Assembly (NCBI GenBank): GCA_002749535.1
Contig: MZZL01000394.1
Span: forward strand, 1-64,000
Length of the DNA stretch: 64,000 bases
Origin: Apophysomyces variabilis
Taxonomy: Eukaryota; Mucoromycota; Mucoromycetes; Mucorales; Mucoraceae
Direction: 5' to 3'
Numbering within the stretch: the first letter of the stretch is position 1; every line of letters starts with the position of its first letter. The position numbers and the translations under genes were made by a program. This document shows, piece after piece, positions 10,154-22,435 of this stretch. The notes under the pieces were generated by a model. It did not search any database. It worked only from the letters and a program-made list of their open reading frames with translations, and was not told the origin of the DNA.

Positions 10154-10644
10154 ATGTTTCGTGCCGCTCTTACCGGTGTTGTTGCCCGTACCGCTGTTCG
10201 TTCGGCAGTACCAGCTGCCCGTCCCATGGCTATGGGTAATCCATCGCACATGCTCCTCTTCATCGAGACTTGCATAACTGACGTGTTTCTTGTTCTGTCA
10301 ATATAGCCTTGAACAAGCGTTTCTACTCTGCAGGTCATGAGGACGAAAGCTTTGAAGCCTTCACCGAGCGTTATGTGAAGTTCTTCGATGGCGTCGAAGA
10401 TCTTTTTGAACTTCAGCGCGGTTTGAACAATGCTTTCGCTTACGATCTCGTTCCTGCTCCCAGCGTCATTGAATCTGCTTTGAGAGCTTCCCGCCGTGTG
10501 AACGACTACGCTACCGCCGTTCGTATCTTTGAAGGCTTGAAGGATAAGGTCGAAAACGAATCCCAATACAAGCAATATCTGGAGGAGCTCGAACCTATCC
10601 GAAAGGAGTTGGGTGTTCAAACCAGGGAGGAAATGGGATTGTGA
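10154..10644 (+). CDS. COX6: cytochrome c oxidase subunit VI/Va (nuclear encoded)
   Basis: Structural subunit of mitochondrial complex IV on the matrix side (yeast Cox6, animal COX5A). Two exons, 10154-10235 and 10307-10644, with a 71-nt GT-AG intron (ATGG|GTAATC to ATATAG|CCTTG) give 139 aa. The first 30 or so residues are a classical mitochondrial presequence: Arg and Ala rich, no acidic residues (MFRAALTGVVARTAVRSAVP). The mature part begins near RFYSAGHEDESFEAFTERYV, the conserved start of this family, followed by the NDYATAVRIFEGLKDK and LEPIRKELGV helices, so the domain is complete. The length matches the family. The ATG at 10154 is the only one giving a presequence. The first exon ends right after the targeting region, a common exon boundary for imported proteins. 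Confidence 0.95.
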
Positions 10645-11681
10645 TCCCACACTATCGTGCACGCACCGACCCGTTCAGAAAAAGGCCTTGATTGACATGG
10701 ATCATCCTTCATATAGGTTGATAACGCTTCTAGTAGATCAAAGCTTTTTTGTTCGAAATAATAGATATGTAATCGCACATACACCTCTCCAAACTGCATC
10801 GAATCGAAAGCAGAATCTTCGCGCTTTACGCTTGGTTACGATAGAATGAGACATTTTAACACCTTTTCACTTTGTCGTGGTGCGTAAACCCAATTGCTTT
10901 CTTGTAAGCTGAAATATGAAATCAGAAAAATGGTCATCGCCTAGACTTAGCTATGTATATTGAGAGGAAGAAAACTTGCCAGCAATGGATTTAGCGATAT
11001 CATGTGCTATTTAATGTATCGGCCCTTGCTGCTTTAGACCAGCAAACTTTAAGCCAGGGTAGATAGAACAGTAGCTCTTCATATTTACATATCGCGTCAG
11101 TGTACTACAGAAATTGGGATGTTCTACCTCGTTTGTAACTTGAAGAAGCTAAAGCTTGTTATGAACATCATACGAGCCCGCATGGAGCATATTTGATCTT
11201 GTCAGCCGATTTGCCCTGGCTGCTTTTCTCTTGAGATTCCAATCTCGTCTAATTTGCTTTGATTGCTTCAAAGGGAAAGGAAGAATATGGTCACCTAACA
11301 ATTTAAAAAAACGGGAAATACTAAATAACTCTGCTCCTTATTTAAAATACACTTCTACGTTTGGCCTCCATTGATGCTAAGGACCTTGAAGAAGCTCAGC
11401 AAATGCTGACAATTTTATCGATACATGCCATTGAGCTTGGAGCTCTTTTTAGCGTATCTAAAACAGAGGTTTCCCAAGTCCTGTCTTATTTCACTGTTTG
11501 CAAACACGGTCCCTTTCTGGCAACTTGACTCTGATGGACATTGGATGATTTTTATGTTCGGACTTGGGTGGTCCAATCAGTTTTTGTTCCTTGTCAGTCC
11601 CTGTCATCCAGAAGGAAAAAGTTAGGACGGGCTTTGAATAGTGTCGAACAGCTCAGGCTTACTAAAAGACAAAAACATACG
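10645..11681. other. intergenic between COX6 and the m-AAA protease
   Basis: No open frame with recognisable content. The open frame of the protease runs upstream of its ATG to about 11541, but that part has no homology-like content and is taken as 5' leader. Nothing else seen. Confidence 0.4.
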
Positions 11682-13966
11682 ATGATTTCACGCATTGGCC
11701 AGATCGGTATACGATCTGCTAGACTCACAGGATTTCGAACTATTATCCGATCACCTGCGAATGCTCCACGATCGCTTCTTAGAAATCATCGATGCACCCG
11801 AAAATATTCTACAGAAAACAAACCAAATAACAGCAGAAATGACGCAGGAGAGGAAAAGCCTTTTAACGTTCCAAAAGGCTTTGAAGGTTTCCTTGGAAAC
11901 AACGCCAGCAAGCAAGCAAAGCGTACTGTGGAAGAAGGAAAGCATTCCGCTGGATCGCCTAAAAACAACAACGACAACAAGCCCCCTGAAATCAACATGA
12001 ACATGGTCCTTGGCACCGCAGCAGGAACTTGGCTTTTGTGGAAATTGACTTCACCAGCAGACAACTCGCGGGAAATCACTTGGCAAGGCTTTCGTACCAC
12101 ATTGCTTGACAAAGGTCTTGTGGACCGCCTTACGGTGGTCAACCGAAACCGTGTACGAGTCCACCTTCGCCCCGAGGCTAGCTCCTTGGGCGTTTCCCCT
12201 CATCAAGTCTATTATTTCAGTATTGGTTCAGTGGATGGCTTTGAGCGTAAATTGGATGATGCTCAAGCTGAATTGGGAATCCCGTCTAGCGAACGTATCC
12301 CAGTGTCTTATCAAGATGAGATTAGTGTGATAAACACAGCGCTACACTTTGCACCCACCTTATTACTTATTGGTGTTTTGTACTATATTAGCAAACGCGG
12401 CCCTGGAGGAGCTGGTCAAGGAATATTTGGCATTGGCAAAAGTAAAGCCAAAATGATCAATCAGGAAACCGAAGTAAAAGTCAAATTCAAGGACGTGGCT
12501 GGTGCAGACGAAGCGAAAGAGGAAATCATGGAATTTGTGAAATTCTTGAAGAATCCAGCCGCATATGAACGTCTAGGGGCGACTATCCCAAAGGGTGCTA
12601 TTCTTTCAGGTCCTCCTGGTACCGGTAAGACCTTGCTGGCCAAGGCCACAGCAGGCGAGGCAGGTGTGCCTTTCCTTAGTGTTTCGGGTTCCGAGTTTGT
12701 GGAAATGTTTGTTGGTGTCGGCCCCTCGCGTGTACGTGATTTGTTTGCAACTGCCAAAAAGAACGCCCCCTGCATTATCTTCGTGGACGAGATTGACGCC
12801 ATTGGTAAGGCACGTGGCAAGGGCGGACAAATGGGTGGCAACGATGAACGTGAAAGCACTCTGAATCAATTGCTCGTGGAAATGGACGGTTTCGGCTCGA
12901 GTGAACACGTAGTTGTCTTGGCAGGCACTAATCGTCCGGATGTATTGGATGCCGCTTTGATGCGCCCTGGCCGGTTTGATAGACACATTGCCATTGATCG
13001 ACCCGATATCGGTGGTCGTGCGCAAATCTTTATGGTCCATCTCAAACCTATCAAGACCAGCGAAGACCTCACCCGACTTTCCCGTAAACTGGCCGCCTTA
13101 ACGCCAGGCTTCTCTGGTGCTGATATCCACAACGTGTGTAACGAAGCTGCATTAATTGCGGCACGCCATCACAAGGACGAAGTTGAGGAAAGTGACTTTG
13201 AACAAGCCATTGAGCGTGTCATTGCTGGTCTGGAAAAGAAATCCCGAGTGCTCTCGCCCGAAGAGAAGAAGACGGTGGCTTACCACGAAGCCGGTCATGC
13301 TGTTGCCGGATGGTATCTGCAACATGCCGATCCTCTCCTCAAAGTGTCCATTATCCCTCGCGGTGTAGCTGCTCTTGGTTATGCTCAGTATCTACCAAAG
13401 GACCAGTATCTATACTCAGAAAAACAGCTTATGGACCGCATGTGTATGACTTTGGGTGGTCGTGTGTCTGAACAAATCTTTTTCGAAAGCATTACTACCG
13501 GTGCTCACGATGATCTTCAAAAAGTCACCAAGATGGCATATGCTCAGGTTACTACATACGGTATGAACTCCAAGGTTGGCCCGCTGTCCTTCAGCGATCC
13601 CCAGGCCGAACAGCAGTTCCAGAAGCCATTTTCTGAAACAACTGGTGCTTTGATTGACAGTGAAGCACGAAAATTGGTGAACGACGCCTATACCCGTACT
13701 GTCAATCTCTTGACAGAACGTAAGGCCGATGTAGAGAAGGTTGCGAAGCTACTATTGGAGAAGGAAGTGATTACAAGAGAAGATGTCGAGAATTTGCTTG
13801 GCAAACGCCCTTTTGTGGAAAAAACGGTTTATGATGAATACGTTCGCAAACAAGTAAGTTGTCACAAAATGTTTTATTTTGACTTGCTAAACTGCTCCTC
13901 CAGACATCATCCCCTCCACCTTTTCCAGAAGATCAACCAAGCACCGGAGAAGTTGCTTCCAAATAG
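11682..13966 (+). CDS. mitochondrial m-AAA protease (Afg3/Yta10, FtsH family)
   Basis: ATP-dependent zinc metalloprotease of the inner mitochondrial membrane that degrades misfolded membrane proteins and processes precursors. Exons 11682-13853 and 13904-13966 give 744 aa. ATG 11682 starts an Arg-rich presequence ([18 protein letters not shown]). Two membrane segments flank an intermembrane domain (near [14 protein letters not shown] and [14 protein letters not shown]). The AAA domain has Walker A GPPGTGKT at about residue 310, Walker [10 protein letters not shown] and the second region of homology ending in RPGRFDRH. The peptidase has the zinc site HEAGH at about residue 534. The last exon adds a short Pro/Ser tail. 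The 49-nt intron before it, if retained, stays open to 13970 and would replace the tail with a different one of 38 residues. I cannot tell whether the orthologue is Yta10/AFG3L2 or Yta12; AFG3L2-like is favoured. Confidence 0.95.
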
Positions 13967-14399
13967 ATAATTCTAGAACGCATAATATAGAATACATAGA
14001 TCTATATGCAAATGTAGCTTTCTTTTTCTTTTAGTTCGGTTTTTCCTCACTCTTTGATGTGTAGAGTACTGTTTTTGTTTTATCCAGGAAAGATGCTTTA
14101 TAAACAGTCTAATTGTGAATATAGATATGAGCAACTTACTGCCTTGCTAACAATTTCTTGTCAGCTTCGCTTTCGCACGTAAATATGGCTTAAAATCTTT
14201 TATTATTGGTCTAACTACGCTTGATACAGCTTTGAAAGCGATCGGATGTCATGGGAATAAATTAATTCTTGATTCGAGGGGATGCCGCTACCAGGTCATA
14301 ATTGTTTGACGAATATTAATGAGAAAGGAGTTAGGATCAATGGATATTCATTGATCCTTGACATTACTCGATGTCTCTTCTTCTGCATGATCTTCGCCA
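13967..14399. other. intergenic between convergent genes
   Basis: 3' region shared by the protease (+) and the MFS transporter (-). T-rich and A-rich runs consistent with polyadenylation regions, nothing else seen. Confidence 0.4.
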
Positions 14400-16862
14400 T
14401 TACGACCGTCGTCCGCCTAATGCTACGCTTTTGGGGATCGTGAAGCTATGCAATAATCCAAAAGCCGTTAATATCGCTATCAAGTAAAAGACTAAATGCC
14501 GATCGAAAGGATATCGATTGTTACTCCGGATGGAGAAAGACCAAAGCATGCCACCAACAGAAGGCGCTGTTATAGATGTATGAGAAAAAGAGCGTTCTTT
14601 TAAAGATCAGCTTAATTTACCTAGTGTACGCACAAGGGATACACAAGATTGACAAACGCTAACATAGAAGGTAAAGTTAGCCGCGAGAGTGATTACTTAA
14701 GTCAATTACCCATTGACGGTGCCTAACACTTCTGTCGTTGCCGAGTTATTCACCTAAAATTTGCTTCCTTAATAACACAGACGCACTGGCGATGTCACTA
14801 AAATAAGTCTTTCTTTTTACCATGATGGATAAACTTGTATACGAAAATGCATTCCCGAAATTGCGCAGTAGAAAGAGACACATATAACCAGTGCGGAATA
14901 TCAATTGACGTGTGCTATCATCCATCATCTGCGTTTGGAGCCATTCCCTGAGAACATAGAGCTCTGGAAGTAAGACAAATACGGGTATAAATATACAAGA
15001 GGCCATGCGGACCATGGTGAGGGTTGAGATTCGTGTGCTGAGTCTAGGGTAAATGAGGAATTGGGTAAGAAGCTGTTGAATGCCCAGGACAGAGAGGGCC
15101 TTGGCAAGCTCTGGCGAGGTCACGTCCAAACCGCTAGCGTAGGTCGGTGCAGAAAAATAAAGCGGTATGATTTCATCACAGAGCATGGCGCAAAAGGAAA
15201 ATACCCTACAAGTCTAAGTATTGGTAACTTCTGATATATGCGTGTATATATACGTATGCCCAGGTGGCGGACGATAGCGCGTGCAGAAACGTACGAGTAG
15301 GCTAGAATACAAGTCAAAGACGTCATGGTGATGTTTTTCAACGAGCCTCGGTCTGCTGGTTTCTTTGTCATTTCATCTTCGGCGTCCTGACTCTGCCGAG
15401 ATAAAAGCGTGCGGCACTCATCGTCCGATTCAAGCATATCACGGCTATCGTAGCGACGTTGGCGAGCTAATATTGCAGGATTGGATTCCTTTAGATAACA
15501 AAAGCCAATGATAAATCCGATGAATGATCCAACCGAGGATACAAAACATGGGAGAAAGTAAGGAAAAGTTTTAAGAAATTGAATATCCCCAAACAATTCC
15601 GGATATCTTTCTGCAGGCTTGTTGAGATAGCCGCCTAAGCGATCAAGCAGTCAAAATTCCAAGTCTATAAAAGACAAACTTCCATTCAATACACACTTAC
15701 CAATAGCAGGACCTATAAGAAATGCAGTCATTATTATCAGGTCAGTCAAAGAGATGTTTTTAATTTTGCTGCTCGCGATTCAAATACTAACCAGCTGTGG
15801 GAACATGGACAGGGTGAAAGGAAAAAAATAAGTCGAGTAAGCTGCGGTTTTTGAACAAAAGTAGCTATACGTACCAATCATGCCAATTCCCCAACAAAAC
15901 CCATAGACAGAGAAGCCTCTGGCCCGATTAGTGCGATCCGTAATCTCACTTAACATAGAGCGTGCAACACCTGCGTTGCCTGAGACCAAACTGAGTTGGA
16001 TTTCTTATAGAGACAATGAAATGGACTTACCATTGACTATGCCACAGAGCGCACGCATACTTACAGCCCACCAAAGATTTTTACTCAAACCAAAAAGGCA
16101 TGACGATACCGAGTTTCCAATCTATTTTCATTTTCGTGTCAATAGAAGGGCGTGATGTATGTGGGCAGCATGTATTTACCAGACCAATCAGTAATACAGG
16201 GCGTCTACCATGTCGGTCAGAAAATCTACCCCAAGGCACAGCTGTAAAAAACTGGGCAAGGAAAAAGACGGACGCTTTTCAACGCAACAGATCAGTAGGT
16301 TTAGCCATTAGAAAAAAGCAATAGAGAGAAAGAAGACATACTAATCCAGCCTGCATAAGAACCAATTTCTTTTTCGTCTTCCGACAAATGAAAATCTTTA
16401 AGCTGAAAAGAAGAAAGGGATAGTCCAGGTTACAAAAGAACTCGAGTGGATTATCATAAATGGACTTTGTCTTTTTACCATGTAATAAATAAAAGGAAGC
16501 AAAATAGTAGAAGTAAGTGGTTCGCTGAACAACATGATGCCAATAATAAGCAGTTGCAATCGTGGTAATGGCGTAGGTGTTGCTGGTGATTCCTGCGTTT
16601 CAGACACAGAAAGATCATCGTATCCGGATCCCATGGAGGAGCTAGACTTTGTTATTGGTTGTGTATATTCCACGATATCGACAAGGTCCCCCTCGCTTGC
16701 TGACAACTGTGAGGAAATACTAGGTGTGTAGCACGATTGTCTGGCTGAGTGGTAACATTGTAGGTCATTGGTGGTTATGCTGTTGTACGAATTAGACACA
16801 GTTAAACCTGAGTTTCTTTGTTCGTCCTCATTATCCATTCTATCTCGCAGCCGGTCAGACAT
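14400..16862 (-). CDS. MFS transporter, ZIFL-like
   Basis: Membrane transporter of the major facilitator superfamily. Eleven exons on the minus strand: 16479-16862, 16342-16402, 16180-16274, 16031-16121, 15875-15979, 15701-15712 (12 nt), 15295-15634, 14821-15205, 14710-14753, 14621-14658 and 14400-14566; frame is kept throughout, giving 573 aa. A Ser/Thr-rich cytosolic N terminus of about 95 residues precedes the first membrane segment (LQLLIIGIMLFSEPL). The loop after TM2 has MFS motif A (RFSDRHGRRPVLLIGL). The 12-nt exon supplies the GPAIG turn of motif C (GPAIGGYLN). A long loop follows TM6 and six more hydrophobic segments come after it. The plant/fungal zinc-induced-facilitator-like group is my best guess; the substrate is unknown. 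The gene lies head-to-tail with Dicer, about 500 bp apart. Confidence 0.85.
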
Positions 16863-17359
16863 ATGATATTTCGAGGATACTCTTCAACAAGAGAAATAAA
16901 GAAAGTAATTCTACATGCAGTATTTAAGGAGTATCAAAGCAACCACGATGAGCTGCATCCAAAAATGTATGATAAGTAACACGTGTGCCTACATGGATGT
17001 TGATAGATGTCAACTTCGTTTTTAGCCTAGCTCAAATTCAGAAAAACTTTGCATACTACACAGTATGTCTAAGCCAAAGAGGATGCCCTATATTGTGCAT
17101 TTTTATCTGCATAGGAATACCATCCTTTCGTTACAGATATATCTTGGCAACGTTACCTTGGTAGCTTTTCCTTCTCCAGTAACGATCCATGTCAGTAGAC
17201 GTCAAAGAGATACGCTTACAATTTGCTTATATCAGTACACCATGTAAACAACTACCAAAAACCACTAAAATAAACCAAAAAAAAGAACGACATAGCTGGC
17301 AGTTGCCATCCATTGTTCTTTTTATTTTAGATATATATGTATATTTATATATTTGCATT
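16863..17359. other. promoter region of the MFS gene and 3' end of Dicer
   Basis: About 500 nt between two minus-strand genes. TATATA-rich stretches near 17330-17355 probably belong to the Dicer 3' end. No gene or repeat seen. Confidence 0.35.
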
Positions 17360-20300
17360 TTACTCATCCTCTTCCTCTAATTCCCGTTTCCTTGCTCGAA
17401 TGCTGCAGTTACATATTTGTTCTAGAAGCCCTGGCTCTTCTTCCAGACGAAGATTTGCTTTCGCAGCAGCTACTCTACGCGCAGCTTTCACATTGTCAGC
17501 CGCACCGCAGGCCAAGGGTTTATCATGCAAGAAGATAACACATTTCTGACTTTCTGGACCGGTGCCTAATGTTGTATGGTTCCTATGAGGGTTGTATTTG
17601 GATTAGACCATTGCTTTATAAGTCGTTAATCTCTAATTACCGTAGCATAAAACTCTCGCAACCGAAACGCTGGAGGTCGGTAGTAAATTTCCGGAGAGGA
17701 TGTATTTTTATCAATTCAGGTGTAACATGAGCGTCGAGGATGGGCTGAATCCATTTCTTGAAGACGGCCTCCACTGGTTCGAGATCAAACCCGGCATCAA
17801 CAAATACCGCGCCCAACATACTTTCGACCACATCAGAGAGTACTTTCGGTACGCTTAAATCTGTCCAATATTCTCCAACAGCCTCGTTATTATCCTTCAT
17901 ATCTTGGACCTCGCATACGAACGCCTCAATGGCTCGCACAAGCCTGCTGGAGTAATGGATAATTTGAGTATGCAGAGATGCTTCAATGCAGATAATGCCA
18001 AGGACATGGTTGTTGACACATGAATCCTTCAAATCTGTGATTAAGCCCGGATCACCCTCGGGGTATTTGGCGAATAGGTATCGAATCACCAGGAAATCAA
18101 GAATAGCATCGCCCAAAAACTCCAGTCGCTGATAACAAGGTGCAGTTGAGTTGGGCAGACTGGCATGCGTCAACGCTTCGACAATCAGCAACGGCTTCTT
18201 GAATTCGTATCCTGTAATTTCTTCAATACGACGGGCGTTGATCGATCGTAAAGCTTGAATCTCGGCTCGTGGTGGAACTTTGTCTTTCGATGCTAAATAG
18301 GCTGGTAGAAAATCTGACCATTGCTGAATTTCATCGAATGGGATCTGCATTTCTATAGCGCATTTTAAACCACCTTCAAGGCCTGAGCTGAGATAAGCCG
18401 CTCCAAGCGAAGCTTCGACAATATCTGCTAACGTCTTGTCGGATAGCATATGTGTTTTCGTCTCTTTCAGTGTATCTTCTGTGTCCGTATTGGCGACGAA
18501 ATGGTGAGGCCGCCAATAACGTCGATTAAAGGCATGGCTAGTAACATATCGATACAGCTTCAATCTTTTTGCAGCTCTATAAAGCGCACGGTTACAAATA
18601 ACACGGATACGCAAGCAATGAAGCTCGCCCTCGTTGGAGAATGGGAAATTTATATACAGCCGAATGGTTGCAATGAATTTGAGAAGCGAATCTGAACGTA
18701 GAACCAATAGTAAGCAAGCATGAAGCGAGCTAACGATTGTATTTACCTCCTAGTGTTTCCAGTCGTTCATAGTTATTTTCCATGCTAGCTGATGGTGTGG
18801 TGTAGGCTTCTAACATATATGTATCATCGACAGGTATATCGTACCGTACTTTAGCTTCTTGCACTAGAAGAAAAGAGTCTATACGGGTCATAATGGAGGG
18901 TATCAGGCGTGCTGACTGCAGAACACTGGCCTTGACCGAAAACGCACGACAAAATTCAGGAATCAAGAAACTAGCGGTTGACTCCTTCTCTTTCGCTGTC
19001 ATATTCGAGAGCGGCTGTAGGTAATTCATCACCTTGTTGACTTTATGTACTCGCGCCATTGGCTGGTTGGGATTTGTTACTTGCAGTTCGTATTTCTCAT
19101 AATAATACGCAGCGAAACTTTTATAGCCAGTTTCACGAATCTTCATATCCGGGGGTATAGGAGAATTTGGATGCAACTCATGGCATAATTCTCGCACGAA
19201 GTATCGACGACTATTGTCTGCATGGTCAATCAAAATCACATCATTGAGATCTAAGGCATCCATATCTAACGGTACTAGATCATTTTCCGTGGCCCGCCGC
19301 ATTTCATCCCAGTCTATTGCGGCAAGGCATGCTTCATTTGAGTCTAAGGTCGCGTTCGGAGCACTATTGTAGGTCTTCATAGGAACCAAAAAATAAGGAA
19401 AGTCGATCAATGCACAAGAAAAATTCTTGTTCGTAATTGTCGAGAAAAGCTTCAGATTGAAGGCTGCCAGTAAATTGATGGTTTCGTTGTCAAACTCAAA
19501 GCTGTATGGAAGAGATTGTATCCTCACTTGGAATGGTACACCGCGATTATAGAGATTAAATTGTGGTACCATTGGGAACTGTTTCCAAGTGAAAAAGCTC
19601 AAACGGCGTATGGGAGCATAGTCGATGTCATGGAGATCAATCTCGATCGTTGTCATCCATACGTGAAATGGTCCGTTTTCCCAATCCGTCGTGGTATTGT
19701 TGGCCGGAATACTCTCTGCTTCATTCATTAAACAAACTGAGTCCAATCCTTTCTGCAGTGGTTTTGTGCTTGATTTCTGAAACTGGATGGCTTCTGTCCC
19801 TTCCACTTGCCCAATATCTTCCAAACTATCGTTTATACCTGCCTCTGTACCAATGGGTGGCTCATGTCTCACTCCGTTAACAATTGCTGTTTCTTTTGTT
19901 AAGCCAGTTGATAAAGAATTCCCTATCTGTTCATTTTCCATTGATACGGTGGGATCAGCTGTTTCAGTCTGCGTCTCTCCTTTTTCCAACTCTTCCTCCG
20001 TTTCCTCCACTTTCTCCCAAAATCGGGGTGTCCTCTTCTCATATATGCCGCGTCGTCGTCTACTACCAATGATCATGCCATTTTCATCGTATTGCGGTTC
20101 CATTTCACCTAGCATCTCCCTCCTGGGATTGTTAGGCAGTAAATGGTCATTGAATGAACCCAGTTTGTGTAGCTGAATGCAAGCTTCTAATGCTGCCAGA
20201 TATTTTGCTTGCGTTTTTGATTTGGCTGCTTCCGATGTGACCTCAGGTATAGCAGCGTTGCTCGGCAACCGCAGTATACATTGAAAACCTTCAGCTGATT

Positions 20301-22435
20301 GGGTTATTTCAAACGTAGGTTGAAGGACACAGAAGCTGTCGGATGGAAGTGAATTGCAATAGCGATGAATCAACGGGACGGCCGACTGTTTGGTAATCGT
20401 GGCATTAGTCTTGAGAACCACGTATATCTTTTCGCAATAATCATCATCTTCCTCATCAGAATCATAAGAACCGGATGCTGTGTCATCCAAGAAATTGGAT
20501 GCATGCCGTTTGGCTAGATTTCGCTCAGCTGGTAACGATCTACAGTATTCTTTCATATCTTCCTCGAGATCCTTGAACTCGGCCAGTAAGTTTCTTCTTT
20601 TGATATCGCTTTCATCCATTAATACAATATACGTTGAATCTTTTTGACGCGCTCGCCCACGCGATTGTATATAGCCTATCAGCGTAGTGAATGGGTCAAA
20701 TCTACAATCAGTGTTAAAGGACTTGTTAGCGTGAACCTAACATATACCGGATAACAACGTTGCATGGTTGAATATCCAACCCTTCTTCTGCAACATTAGT
20801 CGCAATAAGTAAGTTAATAGAACCTTCCCGAAATGCCTTGATGGTTCGATTTTGTTCCCGGAACAGCATCTGGACATCACCTTCGTCTGTTGATCCATGT
20901 CCAATCAAAGTACCAGGTTTTATATTTTTTAGTGCCTCGCAGGTTTTGATTAGCATGCTGAGCACAATAGCCGTGTGTCTGCGTTCCACGAATATAATTC
21001 CACAGAACTTTTCGTGTTGCTCGGCATAAATCTTTAAGCTACGCAACAGTATAGTCACTTTGGGCGTGAACAGTTTAGGGTCCAAGAAATTGGGATTGTC
21101 CGGTGCTGCACTCCTCGCCACTTCGCACGCTTCGCTTAATGCTTGATCGTCTAGCAGCAACTCCTCTTGGTTCCTTCCTTTAGTTGCGATCTGAAGTCTG
21201 CCTTCCATCTCATCTAACAAATGTCTCCATAATCTGTCACAGCACCAAGGTCCCAGATGCTGTAACATATGCTCCGTCACCTGGAAACTTCTCTGCATGC
21301 GCTCTATGCCTCGCAGCTTCTCACTGATAGCGCGCCCAATCTTTGTCTGTTCATATCCAGGCGATGCTTTAAATGGTAAAACAATTTCTCGAGGCCGGAT
21401 CACAACCGCATTCAGATCAGCCATTGAGACTGTTGCCGTATAGATCTTGCAGTCTAAATTCCGTTCTAACTGTCTATTGAGGTGTCAACAAATGTGTCAA
21501 AAGAACCCTTCCCCTGGTTTTCTATACCCTGCACTATATTCCACGCCAGTCTTGGAGTTCATTGGTGAGGCTGTCATTCCAAATATTTTCGGTCTGTCTC
21601 CGTGAGGACATCGGTCATAAAATTCGCGCATAATCAAATTATAAGGGTGGTTCTTTCTGGCATGGTGGGCTTCATCAAAAATGAGGAGATTGATCTTGAA
21701 GCTCGGTTAATGAAATGTTTACTCTCAAGGACGAAATACTAACACAATCCATGCTAATAAAACCATGACGCAGAGTGTCAAGAAGGATTTGGGCTGTCAT
21801 GACACACACATCACTTTCTTCAAAAATAAGACGCCATTTCTTTTCTGACCACGTATCAACACCCATATCACCACACATGTGTTCAAGCACCACATCACAA
21901 TTAGCTTTGATCACGCTGGCTTGTTGGAAGACAAGCGGCACTCTATCCACTAAGAAGAATGAAAGTTTGGCCTGCAGTTTCCCCGAGTCAGTTTAGTTAA
22001 TCGAAGTACTATAAGAATACTCACTTTTCGACGATGCAATCGTTCTTCTCTTTCTTTGGCAGCTATGTGTTTGATAAGCATAACTGCAATGAGTGTCTTT
22101 CCACTGCCGGTGTCAAGTACGGCGATCACGTTTTCTTCCACGGCCTTCTGAAACAGCTCATACTGGTATTCTCTCGGATCCATCATTTTCGGTCCTTCTT
22201 CCAATGCCGGAAGGTCCTCTTCTTCTTCGTCCACTTCGAGCTTTTCTTTCTGTTCATCAAGGAATTGCGTTCCCGGCTTAGCCAGTTTATCAGGTGTAGC
22301 ATCCAGAAATTCGGGATCAAGGTACTTGAGAAGACGGGAAGAATCCCCGTCATTCATTGTATTCTCAATGGGCTCCGGAGCTACATACACAACATCGTCG
22401 TCGTTGTCTACATGTATGTTGTCTTCAACTGTCAT
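17360..22435 (-). CDS. Dicer-like RNase III, full length
   Basis: Cuts double-stranded RNA into small RNAs for gene silencing. Minus-strand exons: 22025-22435, 21744-21971, 21528-21694, 20748-21473, 18747-20701, 17641-18691 and 17360-17582, giving 1586 aa with all phases matching. Domain order: helicase with Walker A LDTGSGKT (about 107-114), DEAH box [10 protein letters not shown] (about 216-225) and motif [10 protein letters not shown] (about 522-529); Dicer dimerization domain; PAZ-like region ([13 protein letters not shown]... to [10 protein letters not shown]); RNase IIIa ERLETLGDSLLKF, split by an intron; RNase IIIb [13 protein letters not shown] (about 1350); and a C-terminal dsRNA-binding-like segment ending in an acidic tail. 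Both RNase III domains keep the paired acidic residues ([13 protein letters not shown] and [13 protein letters not shown]), so it should be active. No Argonaute or RNA-dependent RNA polymerase gene lies in the window. Whether it corresponds to dcl-1 or dcl-2 is not decidable here. Confidence 0.95.

Noticed and set aside
10123..10662. 179-codon minus-strand frame opposite the cytochrome oxidase gene
   Set aside because: Runs antisense through both exons and the intron of COX6; shadow.
12461..13132. Several minus-strand frames opposite the m-AAA protease
   Set aside because: Antisense to the AAA domain, with no independent features.
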